This document shows, in pieces, positions 9,465 to 17,420 of a DNA stretch of 64,000 bases (position 1 is its first letter; every line of letters begins with the position of its first letter). This DNA is from an uncultured Alphaproteobacteria bacterium (GTDB lineage: Bacteria > Pseudomonadota > Alphaproteobacteria > HIMB59 > GCA-002718135). The notes below the pieces were generated by a model. That model was not told the origin of the DNA, did no database searches, and saw nothing but the letters and a program-made list of their open reading frames with translations. The DNA is taken from assembly GCA_902635455.1 (NCBI GenBank), contig CACPNW010000004.1:1-64000 (forward strand). The letters are read 5' to 3'. Both the position numbers and the translations under genes were made by a program.

Positions 9465-10276
9465 CACAAACCATACCTTGACCAATAAGCTTTTTCTTCA
9501 ATTTTTTGCAAAATAGAATCAGTATCCAATAAAGAAGTAGAGAGTCTTCTTTGTAAAAATGATTTTTTTTGATCTATAATTTTACATTTAGCTTTTTTAC
9601 CAAATTTTTTTTCAATTATTTGATCAATAGTTCCTATCCCATCAGCCAAACCAAGATCAATAGCATTTTGACCAACCCAGAACATTCCAGAAAAAATATC
9701 ATTCAATTTTTTTTTATCTAGTTTTGAGCCTCTTCTCGATTTTACATAACTAATAAAATTTTCATGAATTTGTTCCTGTATTATTTTTAATCTTTTAATA
9801 TCTTGAGGTTTTTCTTTTTGAAAAGGGTCTAAAAAACTTTTACTTTTTCCAGACGTATACATTCTTCTTTCAATACCAGCTTTCTTTATTAAATTAACAA
9901 AACCAAAACCCGGAGATATAACTCCAATTGAACCAACTATTGAATTCTCATCTATATAAATTTCATCAGCTATACATGCTAACCAATATCCACCAGATGC
10001 CGCAACATCTTCAACAAAAGCATATATTTTCTTTTTTTTTCTATTTGCCAATTCTAAAATTTTTTTTGCAATTAAGGATGATTGTGTTGGCGATCCTCCT
10101 GGAGAGTTAATAATTAATGCTACAGCAGGTGCTTTTTTATCTGAAAAAAGTTTAGTAATTAATTTATCTAAATTAGAGGAAGAAAGCCCTGAACGCATAA
10201 ATCCAGCTTGACCAATTACTCCCGATAGTCTTAACGTCGGTATATCTACAGTGCTAGAAAATATTTTTTTAAACAT
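9464..10276 (-). CDS. S49 family serine peptidase (SppA/SohB-like)
   Basis: Membrane-associated protease of the signal peptide peptidase A family. NSPGGSPTQSSLIA forms the oxyanion-hole region, VAASGGYWLACIADEI carries the catalytic Ser, and SGKSKSFLDPFQ is in the region of the catalytic Lys. The track begins 30 codons upstream (MMQLTYF), but homology-like sequence starts at MFKKIFSSTVDIPTLRLSGVIG, so I use the ATG at 10276 (270 residues), as in other short alphaproteobacterial S49 proteins. The stop overlaps the start of the 51-residue membrane protein. Divergent from ispB. Confidence 0.85.
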   Translation of the reverse strand: MFKKIFSSTVDIPTLRLSGVIGQAGFMRSGLSSSNLDKLITKLFSDKKAPAVALIINSPGGSPTQSSLIAKKILELANRKKKKIYAFVEDVAASGGYWLACIADEIYIDENSIVGSIGVISPGFGFVNLIKKAGIERRMYTSGKSKSFLDPFQKEKPQDIKRLKIIQEQIHENFISYVKSRRGSKLDKKKLNDIFSGMFWVGQNAIDLGLADGIGTIDQIIEKKFGKKAKCKIIDQKKSFLQRRLSTSLLDTDSILQKIEEKAYWSRYGL

Positions 10277-10402
10277 AGCTTTATTTATCAAAAAAGTTAG
10301 TGATTGTCGAAACAGTATTATTGATGTTTGATTTGTAAAACAACTAAAATAGGTTAATTGCATCAAATAAATTAAAAATATGATATCTAATTAAAATAAA
10401 TC

Positions 10403-11431
10403 ATGGCTGAAATAATACCTATATTAAAAGATAATTTTGATTTTGAAAAACAGGTCAAAACTCTAACTAATTTATGTAAACATGATTTAGAATCTGTTAA
10501 TACTTTGATTTTAGAAAAATTAGATAGCTCAGTTCCTCTAATTCATGAAATTGCTTCATATTTAATTATTTCTGGTGGAAAACGTCTTAGACCACTTATG
10601 ACTTCAGCTTGCTTTCATTTAAATTATAATAATCAAAAAAAAATGATGAATCATATTGGATTAGCTGCAGCTTTAGAATTTATTCATGCTGCCACTCTTC
10701 TTCATGATGATGTAGTAGATGAAAGCATGAAAAGAAGAGGAAAATTAACTGCCAATGAAGTATGGGGCAATAAAACAAGCGTACTTGTTGGAGACTTTTT
10801 ATTTAGTCGATCTTTTCAATTAATGACTAAATACGGTAACTTAGAAACTCTTAAAATATTATCTGATACAAGTGTAGTTATATCTGAAGGAGAGGTGCTT
10901 GAACTTAGTAATGATAAGAATTTAAAAATTAATGAAAATATTTATTTTGAAGTCATAAATGGAAAAACAGCATCATTATTCAGTGCAGCTTGTCAAGTGG
11001 GAGGCATTAGTTCAAATGCAAATAAAAGTCAGATTGAAGCCTTAAAAGCTTTTGGAACAAATTTTGGCATGACATTCCAATTAGTTGATGATGCAATAGA
11101 TTACTGTTCAAATAAAAAAATTCTAGGAAAAAATATTGGTGATGATTTTAAAGAGGGTAAAATAACATTACCTATTATACTAGCTTATGGTCGATCAAAT
11201 CAAAAAGAGAAAAATTTTTGGCAAAGAGTTATTTCTGAATTAAAACAAAAAGATGATGATTTTGAAGAAGCTATTACAATAATAAATAAGTACAATTGTA
11301 TAGAAGACACGATTTTAAGAGCTAAACACTTTTCCAATGTAGCTATTGATTCTCTAGATGCTTTTAAAAATAATAAATATAAGGATTGTTTAATAAATTT
11401 AACTGAAACAAGTATAAAAAGAATTGCTTAA
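10403..11431 (+). CDS. ispB: Polyprenyl diphosphate synthase (octaprenyl type)
   Basis: Elongates farnesyl diphosphate to the polyprenyl side chain of ubiquinone. Both Asp-rich motifs are intact: LLHDDVVDESMKRRG (FARM) near residue 112 and FQLVDDAIDY (SARM) near residue 230. SGGKRLRP near residue 58 is the IPP-binding region. At 342 residues it fits IspB rather than the shorter IspA. Chain length (C40 or C50) cannot be read off. It ends one base before the convergent DUF6165 gene. Confidence 0.92.
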   Translation: MAEIIPILKDNFDFEKQVKTLTNLCKHDLESVNTLILEKLDSSVPLIHEIASYLIISGGKRLRPLMTSACFHLNYNNQKKMMNHIGLAAALEFIHAATLLHDDVVDESMKRRGKLTANEVWGNKTSVLVGDFLFSRSFQLMTKYGNLETLKILSDTSVVISEGEVLELSNDKNLKINENIYFEVINGKTASLFSAACQVGGISSNANKSQIEALKAFGTNFGMTFQLVDDAIDYCSNKKILGKNIGDDFKEGKITLPIILAYGRSNQKEKNFWQRVISELKQKDDDFEEAITIINKYNCIEDTILRAKHFSNVAIDSLDAFKNNKYKDCLINLTETSIKRIA

Positions 11432-11815
11432 CTAATATTTTTCGTACGACTTAACTTCTATTAACTTTGAACCAAATTTGTTATTTATCTGTAACTTAAT
11501 CTGAGAACGCTCATCATTAGTAAAATATACAGATCTGGCTAAGTCTATAAAATTTTGATCAAAATTTTTCTTTCTTTCACATTCTCTAATGTCATCCTCT
11601 ATTTTCCATAGTTTTGAGTTAACCTCTATTAATTTATCAATATACTCTTGAACTTGATCTATTTCGATTGATTTTTTTAAGATGTTATTAAGAGTCTCTA
11701 ACTCTTCTTTAACATAAGTTTTTTTTTGTATATCTGTAATTTTTTTATCTTTAATAATTAAAATTGATATCTTGTCCAATAATTCTCCGAGTGAAACAGG
11801 AGTGTTTATAATCAT
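11432..11815 (-). CDS. DUF6165 family protein
   Basis: A 127-residue, mostly helical, charged protein whose N-terminal PVSLGELLDKISILIIKDKKI and later IEDDIRECERKK fit DUF6165, a family of unknown function commonly found near polysaccharide or sugar-nucleotide genes. The track starts at a TTG; the ATG one codon in (11815) overlaps the TGA of the upstream cupin gene (TGATG) and is preferred. The coupling to a phosphomannose-isomerase-type cupin suggests a joint role in sugar metabolism, which is inference. Confidence 0.7.
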   Translation of the reverse strand: MIINTPVSLGELLDKISILIIKDKKITDIQKKTYVKEELETLNNILKKSIEIDQVQEYIDKLIEVNSKLWKIEDDIRECERKKNFDQNFIDLARSVYFTNDERSQIKLQINNKFGSKLIEVKSYEKY

Positions 11816-12159
11816 CAAATCCTCCTATAAATATCTTCAAAACGCTCTATATCATTTTCATCAAGCTCATCACCATACCATAATTCAATAATTATTAATG
11901 TTGCTTTTGAATTATTATTAATTCTATGTTTTGAGCCTTTTGGCACAAAAATTGTTTCATTTTCTTTCATTTGTATTATTTTATTATCTATAGTAATTTC
12001 ACCTTCACCTTCAGCTATAATCCAATGTTCAGAGCGGTGTTTATGTCTCTGCAAAGATAATTTAGCACCTGAATTAACTACTAATTTTTTTACTTGGTAC
12101 TTTGAACCTTTTTCTAAAACTTGAAAAGATCCCCATGGCTTTTCTACTATCGATTTCAT
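11815..12159 (-). CDS. Cupin protein, mannose-6-phosphate isomerase type II-like
   Basis: A single cupin domain of 114 residues. EKPWGSFQVLEKGSKYQVKKL followed by LSLQRHKHRSEHWIIAEGE and KGSKHRINN matches the C-terminal isomerase half of ManC/AlgA-type bifunctional proteins, without the GDP-mannose pyrophosphorylase half. His residues in QRHKHRSEHW and GSKHRI can bind metal. It may isomerise fructose-6-P and mannose-6-P for glycan precursors. Coupled to the DUF6165 gene; divergent from rpe across an AT-rich 48-base spacer. Confidence 0.8.
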   Translation of the reverse strand: MKSIVEKPWGSFQVLEKGSKYQVKKLVVNSGAKLSLQRHKHRSEHWIIAEGEGEITIDNKIIQMKENETIFVPKGSKHRINNNSKATLIIIELWYGDELDENDIERFEDIYRRI

Positions 12160-12207
12160 TATGAATGTTTGTATATATATTATATATTTATAATTTAATA
12201 TTTGTAT

Positions 12208-12855
12208 ATGATAAAAGTTGCTCCTTCAATACTTGCTGTAGATTTATTAGAAATTGAAAAAAAAATCAAAATAATAGAAAATTGTAATGCTGATTACATT
12301 CATATAGATATAATGGACGGTCACTATGTTCCAAATATAACTTTTGGACCTAACATGGTAAAATCTTTAAGAAAAATTACAAAAAAAACCCTTGATGTCC
12401 ATTTAATGATTACACCGGTATTGCCTTATATACAGGAATTTATAGATGCAGGTTCTGATATTATAAGCTTTCATCCAGAGGCAGATTCAAACCATGATGA
12501 AATTTTTGAATTAATTTCAAAATCAGATTGCAAACCAGCAATAGCTATTCACCCTGAAATTGATGTATCAAGTATTTTACACTTATTACCACTTGTAAAA
12601 TTGGTTTTAATAATGACAGTCGTCCCTGGTTTTGGGGGTCAAAAATTCCTAGAATCACAATTAAAAAAAATAAATGAAATTTCTGAATATAAAATAAATA
12701 ATAAATTAGATTTTGAAATAGAAGTTGATGGAGGTATAAATAATATTACTGCAAAAAAATGTATTGATAATGGTGCTAATGTTTTGGTTTCTGGATCATA
12801 TATATTCTCTGAAATTGAATCAGATTATAGTAAAAATATTGAATCATTAAGATAA
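12208..12855 (+). CDS. rpe: Ribulose-phosphate 3-epimerase
   Basis: Interconverts ribulose-5-P and xylulose-5-P in the pentose phosphate pathway. TIM-barrel landmarks are APSILAVDLLEIEKKI, HIDIMDGHYVPNITFG (metal and catalytic Asp), DVHLMI, TVVPGFGGQKFL (phosphate loop) and EVDGGIN. The track includes a TTG two codons upstream; MIKVAPS at 12208 is the natural start (215 residues). The stop overlaps the start of the LysR gene (TAATG). Confidence 0.95.
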   Translation: MIKVAPSILAVDLLEIEKKIKIIENCNADYIHIDIMDGHYVPNITFGPNMVKSLRKITKKTLDVHLMITPVLPYIQEFIDAGSDIISFHPEADSNHDEIFELISKSDCKPAIAIHPEIDVSSILHLLPLVKLVLIMTVVPGFGGQKFLESQLKKINEISEYKINNKLDFEIEVDGGINNITAKKCIDNGANVLVSGSYIFSEIESDYSKNIESLR

Positions 12856-13742
12856 TGGATTGGAATAAATTAAAATCTTTCTATGAAATAGCCGTAAGCA
12901 AAAGCATCTCTAAGGCAAGTTCAAAACTTAATATAAGTCAATCTGCTTTAAGCAGACAAATACAAGATTTAGAACTTGATTTAAAAACTGCGCTTTTTAT
13001 AAGACATCAAAAAGGTGTAAGACTAACAGAGCAAGGTGAAAATTTACTAAAAACTGTGAACCAAATTAACTTTTCAGTAGCTGAATTTGAAAAAAAACTA
13101 ATCGATAAAAAAACTAAACCAGTTGGCAAATTAACTATAAGCACTACGGTAGGTTTTGGAGCTACTTGGCTAACTCCAAGAATTAATAAATTTACAAATG
13201 AATTTCCTGATATTGAAATAAGCTTACTGATGAGCGATGAAGAGGTTGACTTGTCTAGTAGAGTTGCAGATGTTGCAGTAAGAGTAAAAAAACCAAGCCA
13301 AGGAAATCTTATATTCAAAAAATTTGTTAATTTTCACAATCATATATATGGGTCTTCAGAATATTTACAAAAAAATGGAATTCCTAGAAATATTAGTGAT
13401 ATTGACAAACATAGTTTGATTTGTTTTGGTTCTGGTTTGCCCTCTCCAATTTCTAACATAGATTGGATCTTAAGAATTGGTAAATCAGGCTCAAAAAGAC
13501 GTCCAAAATTTAGAGTAAATAGTATTTACGGTATGGCATTAGCAGTTGAGAATGGCGCTGGCTTAGCTTCACTACCTGATTACATGGTTGCAGAAAAATC
13601 AAACTTAGTAAGAGTATTACCTAATATAGAAGGACCCTCTTATCAAACCTACTTTGTTTATACTGAAGCTTTCAAAAATGACCGTAGATTAGAAGCATTT
13701 AGGGATTTTTTATATAATGAAGCAAAAGATTGGCATTATTAG
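12855..13742 (+). CDS. LysR family transcriptional regulator
   Basis: N-terminal winged helix-turn-helix (ISKASSKLNISQSALSRQIQDLE, about residues 18-40) followed by the hinge and a periplasmic-binding-like effector domain (TISTTVGFGATWLTPRINKF onward). Length 295 is typical. It resembles the branch with GcvA and other activators; the effector is unknown. Its ATG overlaps the rpe stop, so it is translated with rpe. No divergent target gene is adjacent, so the regulated promoter is not obvious. Confidence 0.9.
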   Translation: MDWNKLKSFYEIAVSKSISKASSKLNISQSALSRQIQDLELDLKTALFIRHQKGVRLTEQGENLLKTVNQINFSVAEFEKKLIDKKTKPVGKLTISTTVGFGATWLTPRINKFTNEFPDIEISLLMSDEEVDLSSRVADVAVRVKKPSQGNLIFKKFVNFHNHIYGSSEYLQKNGIPRNISDIDKHSLICFGSGLPSPISNIDWILRIGKSGSKRRPKFRVNSIYGMALAVENGAGLASLPDYMVAEKSNLVRVLPNIEGPSYQTYFVYTEAFKNDRRLEAFRDFLYNEAKDWHY

Positions 13743-13785
13743 TCTTTGACTTAATAGAAAGATTTTGTATACCTACTTTGAATTT

Positions 13786-13869
13786 ATGGGATATCCAAAA
13801 AAACATAGGGGCAGACGTAAAAGAGGCTCTAAATATAGAAGAAATAAAAAACGTCAAAAAAAGAAATAA
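13786..13869 (+). CDS. 27-residue highly basic peptide (bTHX-like candidate)
   Basis: Too short for the ORF track. ATG at 13786 opens MGYPKKHRGRRKRGSKYRRN and continues KKRQKKK before TAA. Sixteen of 27 residues are Lys or Arg, and Arg is encoded by AGG, AGA and CGT, so this is not merely a poly-A tract artefact. Size, initial Met-Gly, spaced Arg pairs and the KYR near the C-terminal third recall ribosomal protein bTHX (about 26 residues), but that similarity is by eye and weak. No strong Shine-Dalgarno is seen. It lies alone between the LysR gene and the carboxymuconolactone decarboxylase-like gene. Confidence 0.5.
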   Translation: MGYPKKHRGRRKRGSKYRRNKKRQKKK

Positions 13870-13928
13870 ATTTTAAAATTTAATCTTAATATTTCAAAAT
13901 ATGATATTATTATCCCAATAAGGAGGGG

Positions 13929-14324
13929 ATGATGACTATATTTAAACCTATTGACGAAAAGAAAGCTTCATCAAGAGTAAAAAAACTTTTTAAAAGAATA
14001 AAAAAAGAGCGTAAGATTAATTTTATTCCAAATTTTTGGAAAACTATTGCAAATGACCCTGACACTCTTGAAAGAACTTGGGAGTCTTTAAATCAAATAA
14101 TGAAAAAAGGAGCGTTGGATCCTTTGACAAAAGAATTAATTTATATAGCAGTTTCTATGACAAATAGTTGCGAATACTGCATCCGATCACATTCTGCTTC
14201 TGCAAAAAAGAAAGGTATGACCGATAAAATGCTAAAAGAGCTTATTGCTGTTGTAGGAATGGCAAATGAAACGAATAGGCTTGTTGAATCCTATCAAGTT
14301 AAAGTTGATGAGTTTCTAAAATAA
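13929..14324 (+). CDS. Carboxymuconolactone decarboxylase/AhpD-like protein
   Basis: A 131-residue all-helical protein of the CMD/AhpD superfamily. The redox signature is present as SCEYCIRSHSASAKKKGM, with CxxC and a following His, as in AhpD-type alkylhydroperoxidases. A strong AGGAGG lies at 13921-13926; it is only 2 bases from the first ATG and 5 bases from the second (13932), so translation may begin one codon later. A peroxidase or thiol-redox function is plausible but the substrate is unknown. The strong ribosome binding site contrasts with most genes here, which lack one. Confidence 0.8.
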   Translation: MMTIFKPIDEKKASSRVKKLFKRIKKERKINFIPNFWKTIANDPDTLERTWESLNQIMKKGALDPLTKELIYIAVSMTNSCEYCIRSHSASAKKKGMTDKMLKELIAVVGMANETNRLVESYQVKVDEFLK

Positions 14325-14369
14325 TATAAATATTGTTTAATTTATTAAAATTGGCCATATATATTAATA

Positions 14370-15374
14370 ATGTTTAAATTTTTCACTAATACTAAATGGG
14401 CAATTTGGGCTTGGCCAGGATCAATTTTAATTTTATCATCAATTTGGTTTCAAGTTAAAATTGATGTAAGAATTAATGAATGGTTTGGTGAATTTTATGA
14501 TTTAATACAAAAAGCTTTATCTGCCCCAAACTCAATTACTATAACGGAATATTGGTCAAGTTTACTCTCTTTTATTACTTTAGCTGGAATAGCTGTAGCA
14601 GTTGCTGTTGTAATAAGTTTTTTTACAAATCATTTTCTATTTAGATGGAGAACAGCAATGGTTGAATGGTATCATTCAGTGTATGATAAAGCTAGAACAA
14701 TAGAAGGTGCTTCACAAAGGGTTCAAGAAGATACAATAAAGTTTTCTAGAATTATGGAAAGTCTTGGTACAAGTTTTATAGCATCAGTTTTAATTATCTT
14801 TGAATTTACTCCTATACTATTTGGACTTAGCCTAGGAATACCTATCTACTTTTTTGGCGATTGGCAATATGGTTTAATTACGGGAGCACTTGTTTGGTCA
14901 ATTGGTGGTACGTTATTTCTAGTATTTCTTGGATTAATACTAAGACTTGTAGGTGTAGAATATGATCTACAAAAACAAGAAGCTGCATATAGAAAAATTT
15001 TAGTTATAGCAGAAGATGATGGAACAGTTAGGCCAAAAAAATTAGAAGAATTGTTTAGTGATGTTAGAAAAATACATTTTTTAAGTTATTTAAGGTATTT
15101 ATATTTTGGGATTGCTAGCAATGCATATGGGCAAGCAAATGTTTTAAGTGCATATATATTTTTAGCTCCTGCAATAGTTGCAGGGGTAGTGACTTTGGGT
15201 GTTATGCAACAAATTATAAGAGCTTTTGGAAGAGTAGAGTCTTCAATGCAATACTTATTAAGAGCGTGGCCTACTATTATTGAACTTTTAAGTGTTTACA
15301 AAAGGTTAAGAGAATTTGAAAAAATGATTGAGTTAAAAATTCAACAAGAAAATTTAGACTCGCTTTCTAAATGA
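14370..15374 (+). CDS. SbmA/BacA-like inner membrane transporter
   Basis: The SbmA_BacA fold: an ABC exporter-like membrane domain without an attached ATPase, importing peptides or other bulky solutes by proton motive force. Visible are several hydrophobic segments (about residues 10-27, 60-85, 130-155, 165-195, 255-285) and characteristic stretches FRWRTAMVEWYHSVYDKAR, EGASQRVQEDTIKFSRIMESLG and the C-terminal AFGRVESSMQYLLRAWPTIIELLSVYKRL. At 334 residues it is shorter than SbmA (about 400). The stop overlaps fxsA (ATGA). Confidence 0.85.
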   Translation: MFKFFTNTKWAIWAWPGSILILSSIWFQVKIDVRINEWFGEFYDLIQKALSAPNSITITEYWSSLLSFITLAGIAVAVAVVISFFTNHFLFRWRTAMVEWYHSVYDKARTIEGASQRVQEDTIKFSRIMESLGTSFIASVLIIFEFTPILFGLSLGIPIYFFGDWQYGLITGALVWSIGGTLFLVFLGLILRLVGVEYDLQKQEAAYRKILVIAEDDGTVRPKKLEELFSDVRKIHFLSYLRYLYFGIASNAYGQANVLSAYIFLAPAIVAGVVTLGVMQQIIRAFGRVESSMQYLLRAWPTIIELLSVYKRLREFEKMIELKIQQENLDSLSK

Positions 15375-15730
15375 TATTTTTACTTTTTATTATAATTCCG
15401 ATTATTGAAATAAGTATCTTTATTACTATTGGTTCAAATATTGGAATTCTAAACACGATAGCTATAATTTTGATAACAGCACTTGTTGGTATTTTTTTAG
15501 TAAGAAGAAAAGGCCTAAGCTTGCTCTTTAATGCACGTCAAAATATGTCTCAAGGCATTATGCCAACTGAGGAAATAAAAGGGGGAATTTTTCTTTTAAT
15601 ATCTGGCTTGCTTTTAATAACTCCTGGTTTTTTTACAGATTGCATTGGTTTTTCTATGTTTCTAAAGCCAGTACAAAATTTTGTTGCTTTTAAAGCTAAA
15701 CAATATTTTCAATCACGAACTAGATATTAA
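15371..15730 (+). CDS. fxsA: FxsA family membrane protein
   Basis: FxsA of E. coli is a small inner membrane protein named for suppression of phage T7 exclusion; its cellular role is unclear. This 119-residue protein has the family pattern: an initial hydrophobic segment with PIIEISIFITIG, a second segment with LNTIAIILITALVGIFLVRRKG, then ARQNMSQGIMPTEEIKGG and GLLLITPGFFTDCIGF. It overlaps the upstream transporter by 4 bases and ends inside the convergent DapA-like gene (18-base tail overlap). Confidence 0.88.
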   Translation: MIFLLFIIIPIIEISIFITIGSNIGILNTIAIILITALVGIFLVRRKGLSLLFNARQNMSQGIMPTEEIKGGIFLLISGLLLITPGFFTDCIGFSMFLKPVQNFVAFKAKQYFQSRTRY

Positions 15731-16642
15731 ATTATCAATCTTACTAACCAATTCTTTTAAACTTATGACTATCTTATGATTCTTTGGGTCATCAATTTTT
15801 TTAAGAGGTGGCATTACTAAACTCCATTCTGGAATATTATCAACTAATGAAAAATATGCTTTCATTGTACTAATTGGCTCGTTACTTGTAATAGTTTCTC
15901 GAATATTTTCCATCAAATTTTGTAATAGAGAAAAATTTTCAATTTCATTTTCTCGTTTATAATTATGAATAATAAAACTCAATAATTTTCCAGCAATATT
16001 AGTGCCAGCTGTAATAGCACCAGCCCCTCCTCTTTTACATACCTTTAGCGCAAGACTGTCATGTCCACAAAATAAAGCTAAGTTGTCAAAGTATTTTATA
16101 GTTTTTAACATTCCTTCTATATCACCACTTGAATCTTTAATGCCAACAACGTTATCAGGATAAAGTTTTAATAAGTTTTCAATTATATTAAAATTAATTT
16201 CAACACCTGATACTTGTGGAATATTATATAAAATATATTTTAAACTATCGGATCCAACTGTCTCTATAATATTTTGATAATACTTAATTATTCCCTCATC
16301 ACTGACATTTTTATAGTAAAATGGTGGTAATAATAAAACACCTTTAACACCATGTTCATCTGCGTGTTTTGTCATTAAAATAGAATCTTTAACAGAAGAA
16401 GATCCTGTTCCCGGTATTAAAACCTTGGGATCAATTCTATTAGCAATTAAAAAATCAATACTTAGGCATTTTTCTTTAATACTAAAACTGTTAGCCTCAC
16501 CTGTAGTTCCAAAAATAGCTAACCCATCATGACCTTGTTTCATCAAATATTGACAATGTCTTAAATAAAGATCTCTATTAATTGTTAAATCCTCATTAAT
16601 AGGAGTGAGGGCAGCACTATAAACTCCTGAAATTTTATGCAT
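15713..16642 (-). CDS. Dihydrodipicolinate synthase family aldolase
   Basis: TIM-barrel class I aldolase/lyase of the DapA family. FGTTGEANSFS near residue 45 is the substrate-carboxylate loop, YILYNIPQVSG near residue 130 carries the catalytic Tyr, and VVGIKDSSGD near residue 160 carries the Schiff-base Lys. Divergence from canonical DapA suggests a sugar-acid or other keto-acid lyase rather than lysine synthesis, but this is inference. The ATG at 16642 (MHKISGVYSA) is preferred over the upstream start used by the track; it still overlaps the uppP end by 8 bases. Confidence 0.8.
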   Translation of the reverse strand: MHKISGVYSAALTPINEDLTINRDLYLRHCQYLMKQGHDGLAIFGTTGEANSFSIKEKCLSIDFLIANRIDPKVLIPGTGSSSVKDSILMTKHADEHGVKGVLLLPPFYYKNVSDEGIIKYYQNIIETVGSDSLKYILYNIPQVSGVEINFNIIENLLKLYPDNVVGIKDSSGDIEGMLKTIKYFDNLALFCGHDSLALKVCKRGGAGAITAGTNIAGKLLSFIIHNYKRENEIENFSLLQNLMENIRETITSNEPISTMKAYFSLVDNIPEWSLVMPPLKKIDDPKNHKIVISLKELVSKIDNLISSS

Positions 16643-17420
16643 AAAAAACCAATAAAACAAAACCAAGAAAAATTCTATAAAATATAAATATATTAAAATT
16701 AGTTTTTTGAATAATTCTCATCATTACATGAATTGATAATAGTGCAATTACACATGCTACTATTGCCGCAAAAATTGATTGGCTTAAATTAACTGTAAAA
16801 ATTGGATCTTTTATTGCTTTAGTTAAAGATAATACTAATGATGCTAAAATTATGGGAATTGATAAAAGCATAGAAAAAATTGCAGCATTATATCGATTAA
16901 ATTTTAAAAAACGTGCCGCTGTTATTGTAACACCAGCCCTACTAGCACCTGGAATAAAGGCAAAAATCTGAAATAAGCCTATTATAAAAGCATTCTTAAA
17001 GCTTATTTCATTCCAAGAAGATACGCCACTTTCATTTTTATCAGCAAAAAATAAAATTATACCAAATATAATACTAGCCCATCCAACTACTTGTAAATTG
17101 CGAAAGTAAACTTGAACAAAATTATATATAAAAAAACCTACAATCACTGCTGGCAATGTAGCTAATATTATTTTAAAAATTATTACATTGTTAAATGATC
17201 TAAAATGGAAAAAATTAATTAATATTTTTATTATATCTTTCCTTAAATAGATTAAGACAGCTATTAAAGTGCCTACATGAACTGAAATATCTGTAAATAA
17301 ACCCTGATCCTCCCATTTTGTGATTTCTGATATTAATACTAAGTGTCCTGATGAGCTAATAGGTAAAAATTCTGTTAAACCTTGTATAAAACCAACAATA
17401 AAATATTGAAACTCAAACAT
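16635..17420 (-). CDS. uppP: Undecaprenyl-diphosphate phosphatase
   Basis: Recycles the lipid carrier for peptidoglycan and surface glycans by dephosphorylating undecaprenyl-PP in the inner membrane. The two conserved loops are clear: GFIQGLTEFLPISSSGHLVL near residue 10 and FIPGASRAGVTITAARFL near residue 160. About eight hydrophobic segments; 261 residues, normal length. Its ATG overlaps the TAA of the exonuclease gene by one base. Confidence 0.95.
   Translation of the reverse strand: MFEFQYFIVGFIQGLTEFLPISSSGHLVLISEITKWEDQGLFTDISVHVGTLIAVLIYLRKDIIKILINFFHFRSFNNVIIFKIILATLPAVIVGFFIYNFVQVYFRNLQVVGWASIIFGIILFFADKNESGVSSWNEISFKNAFIIGLFQIFAFIPGASRAGVTITAARFLKFNRYNAAIFSMLLSIPIILASLVLSLTKAIKDPIFTVNLSQSIFAAIVACVIALLSIHVMMRIIQKTNFNIFIFYRIFLGFVLLVFYA

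Noticed and set aside
13007-13318. 103-residue minus-strand ORF inside the LysR gene
   Set aside because: Shadow of a clear LysR reading frame.
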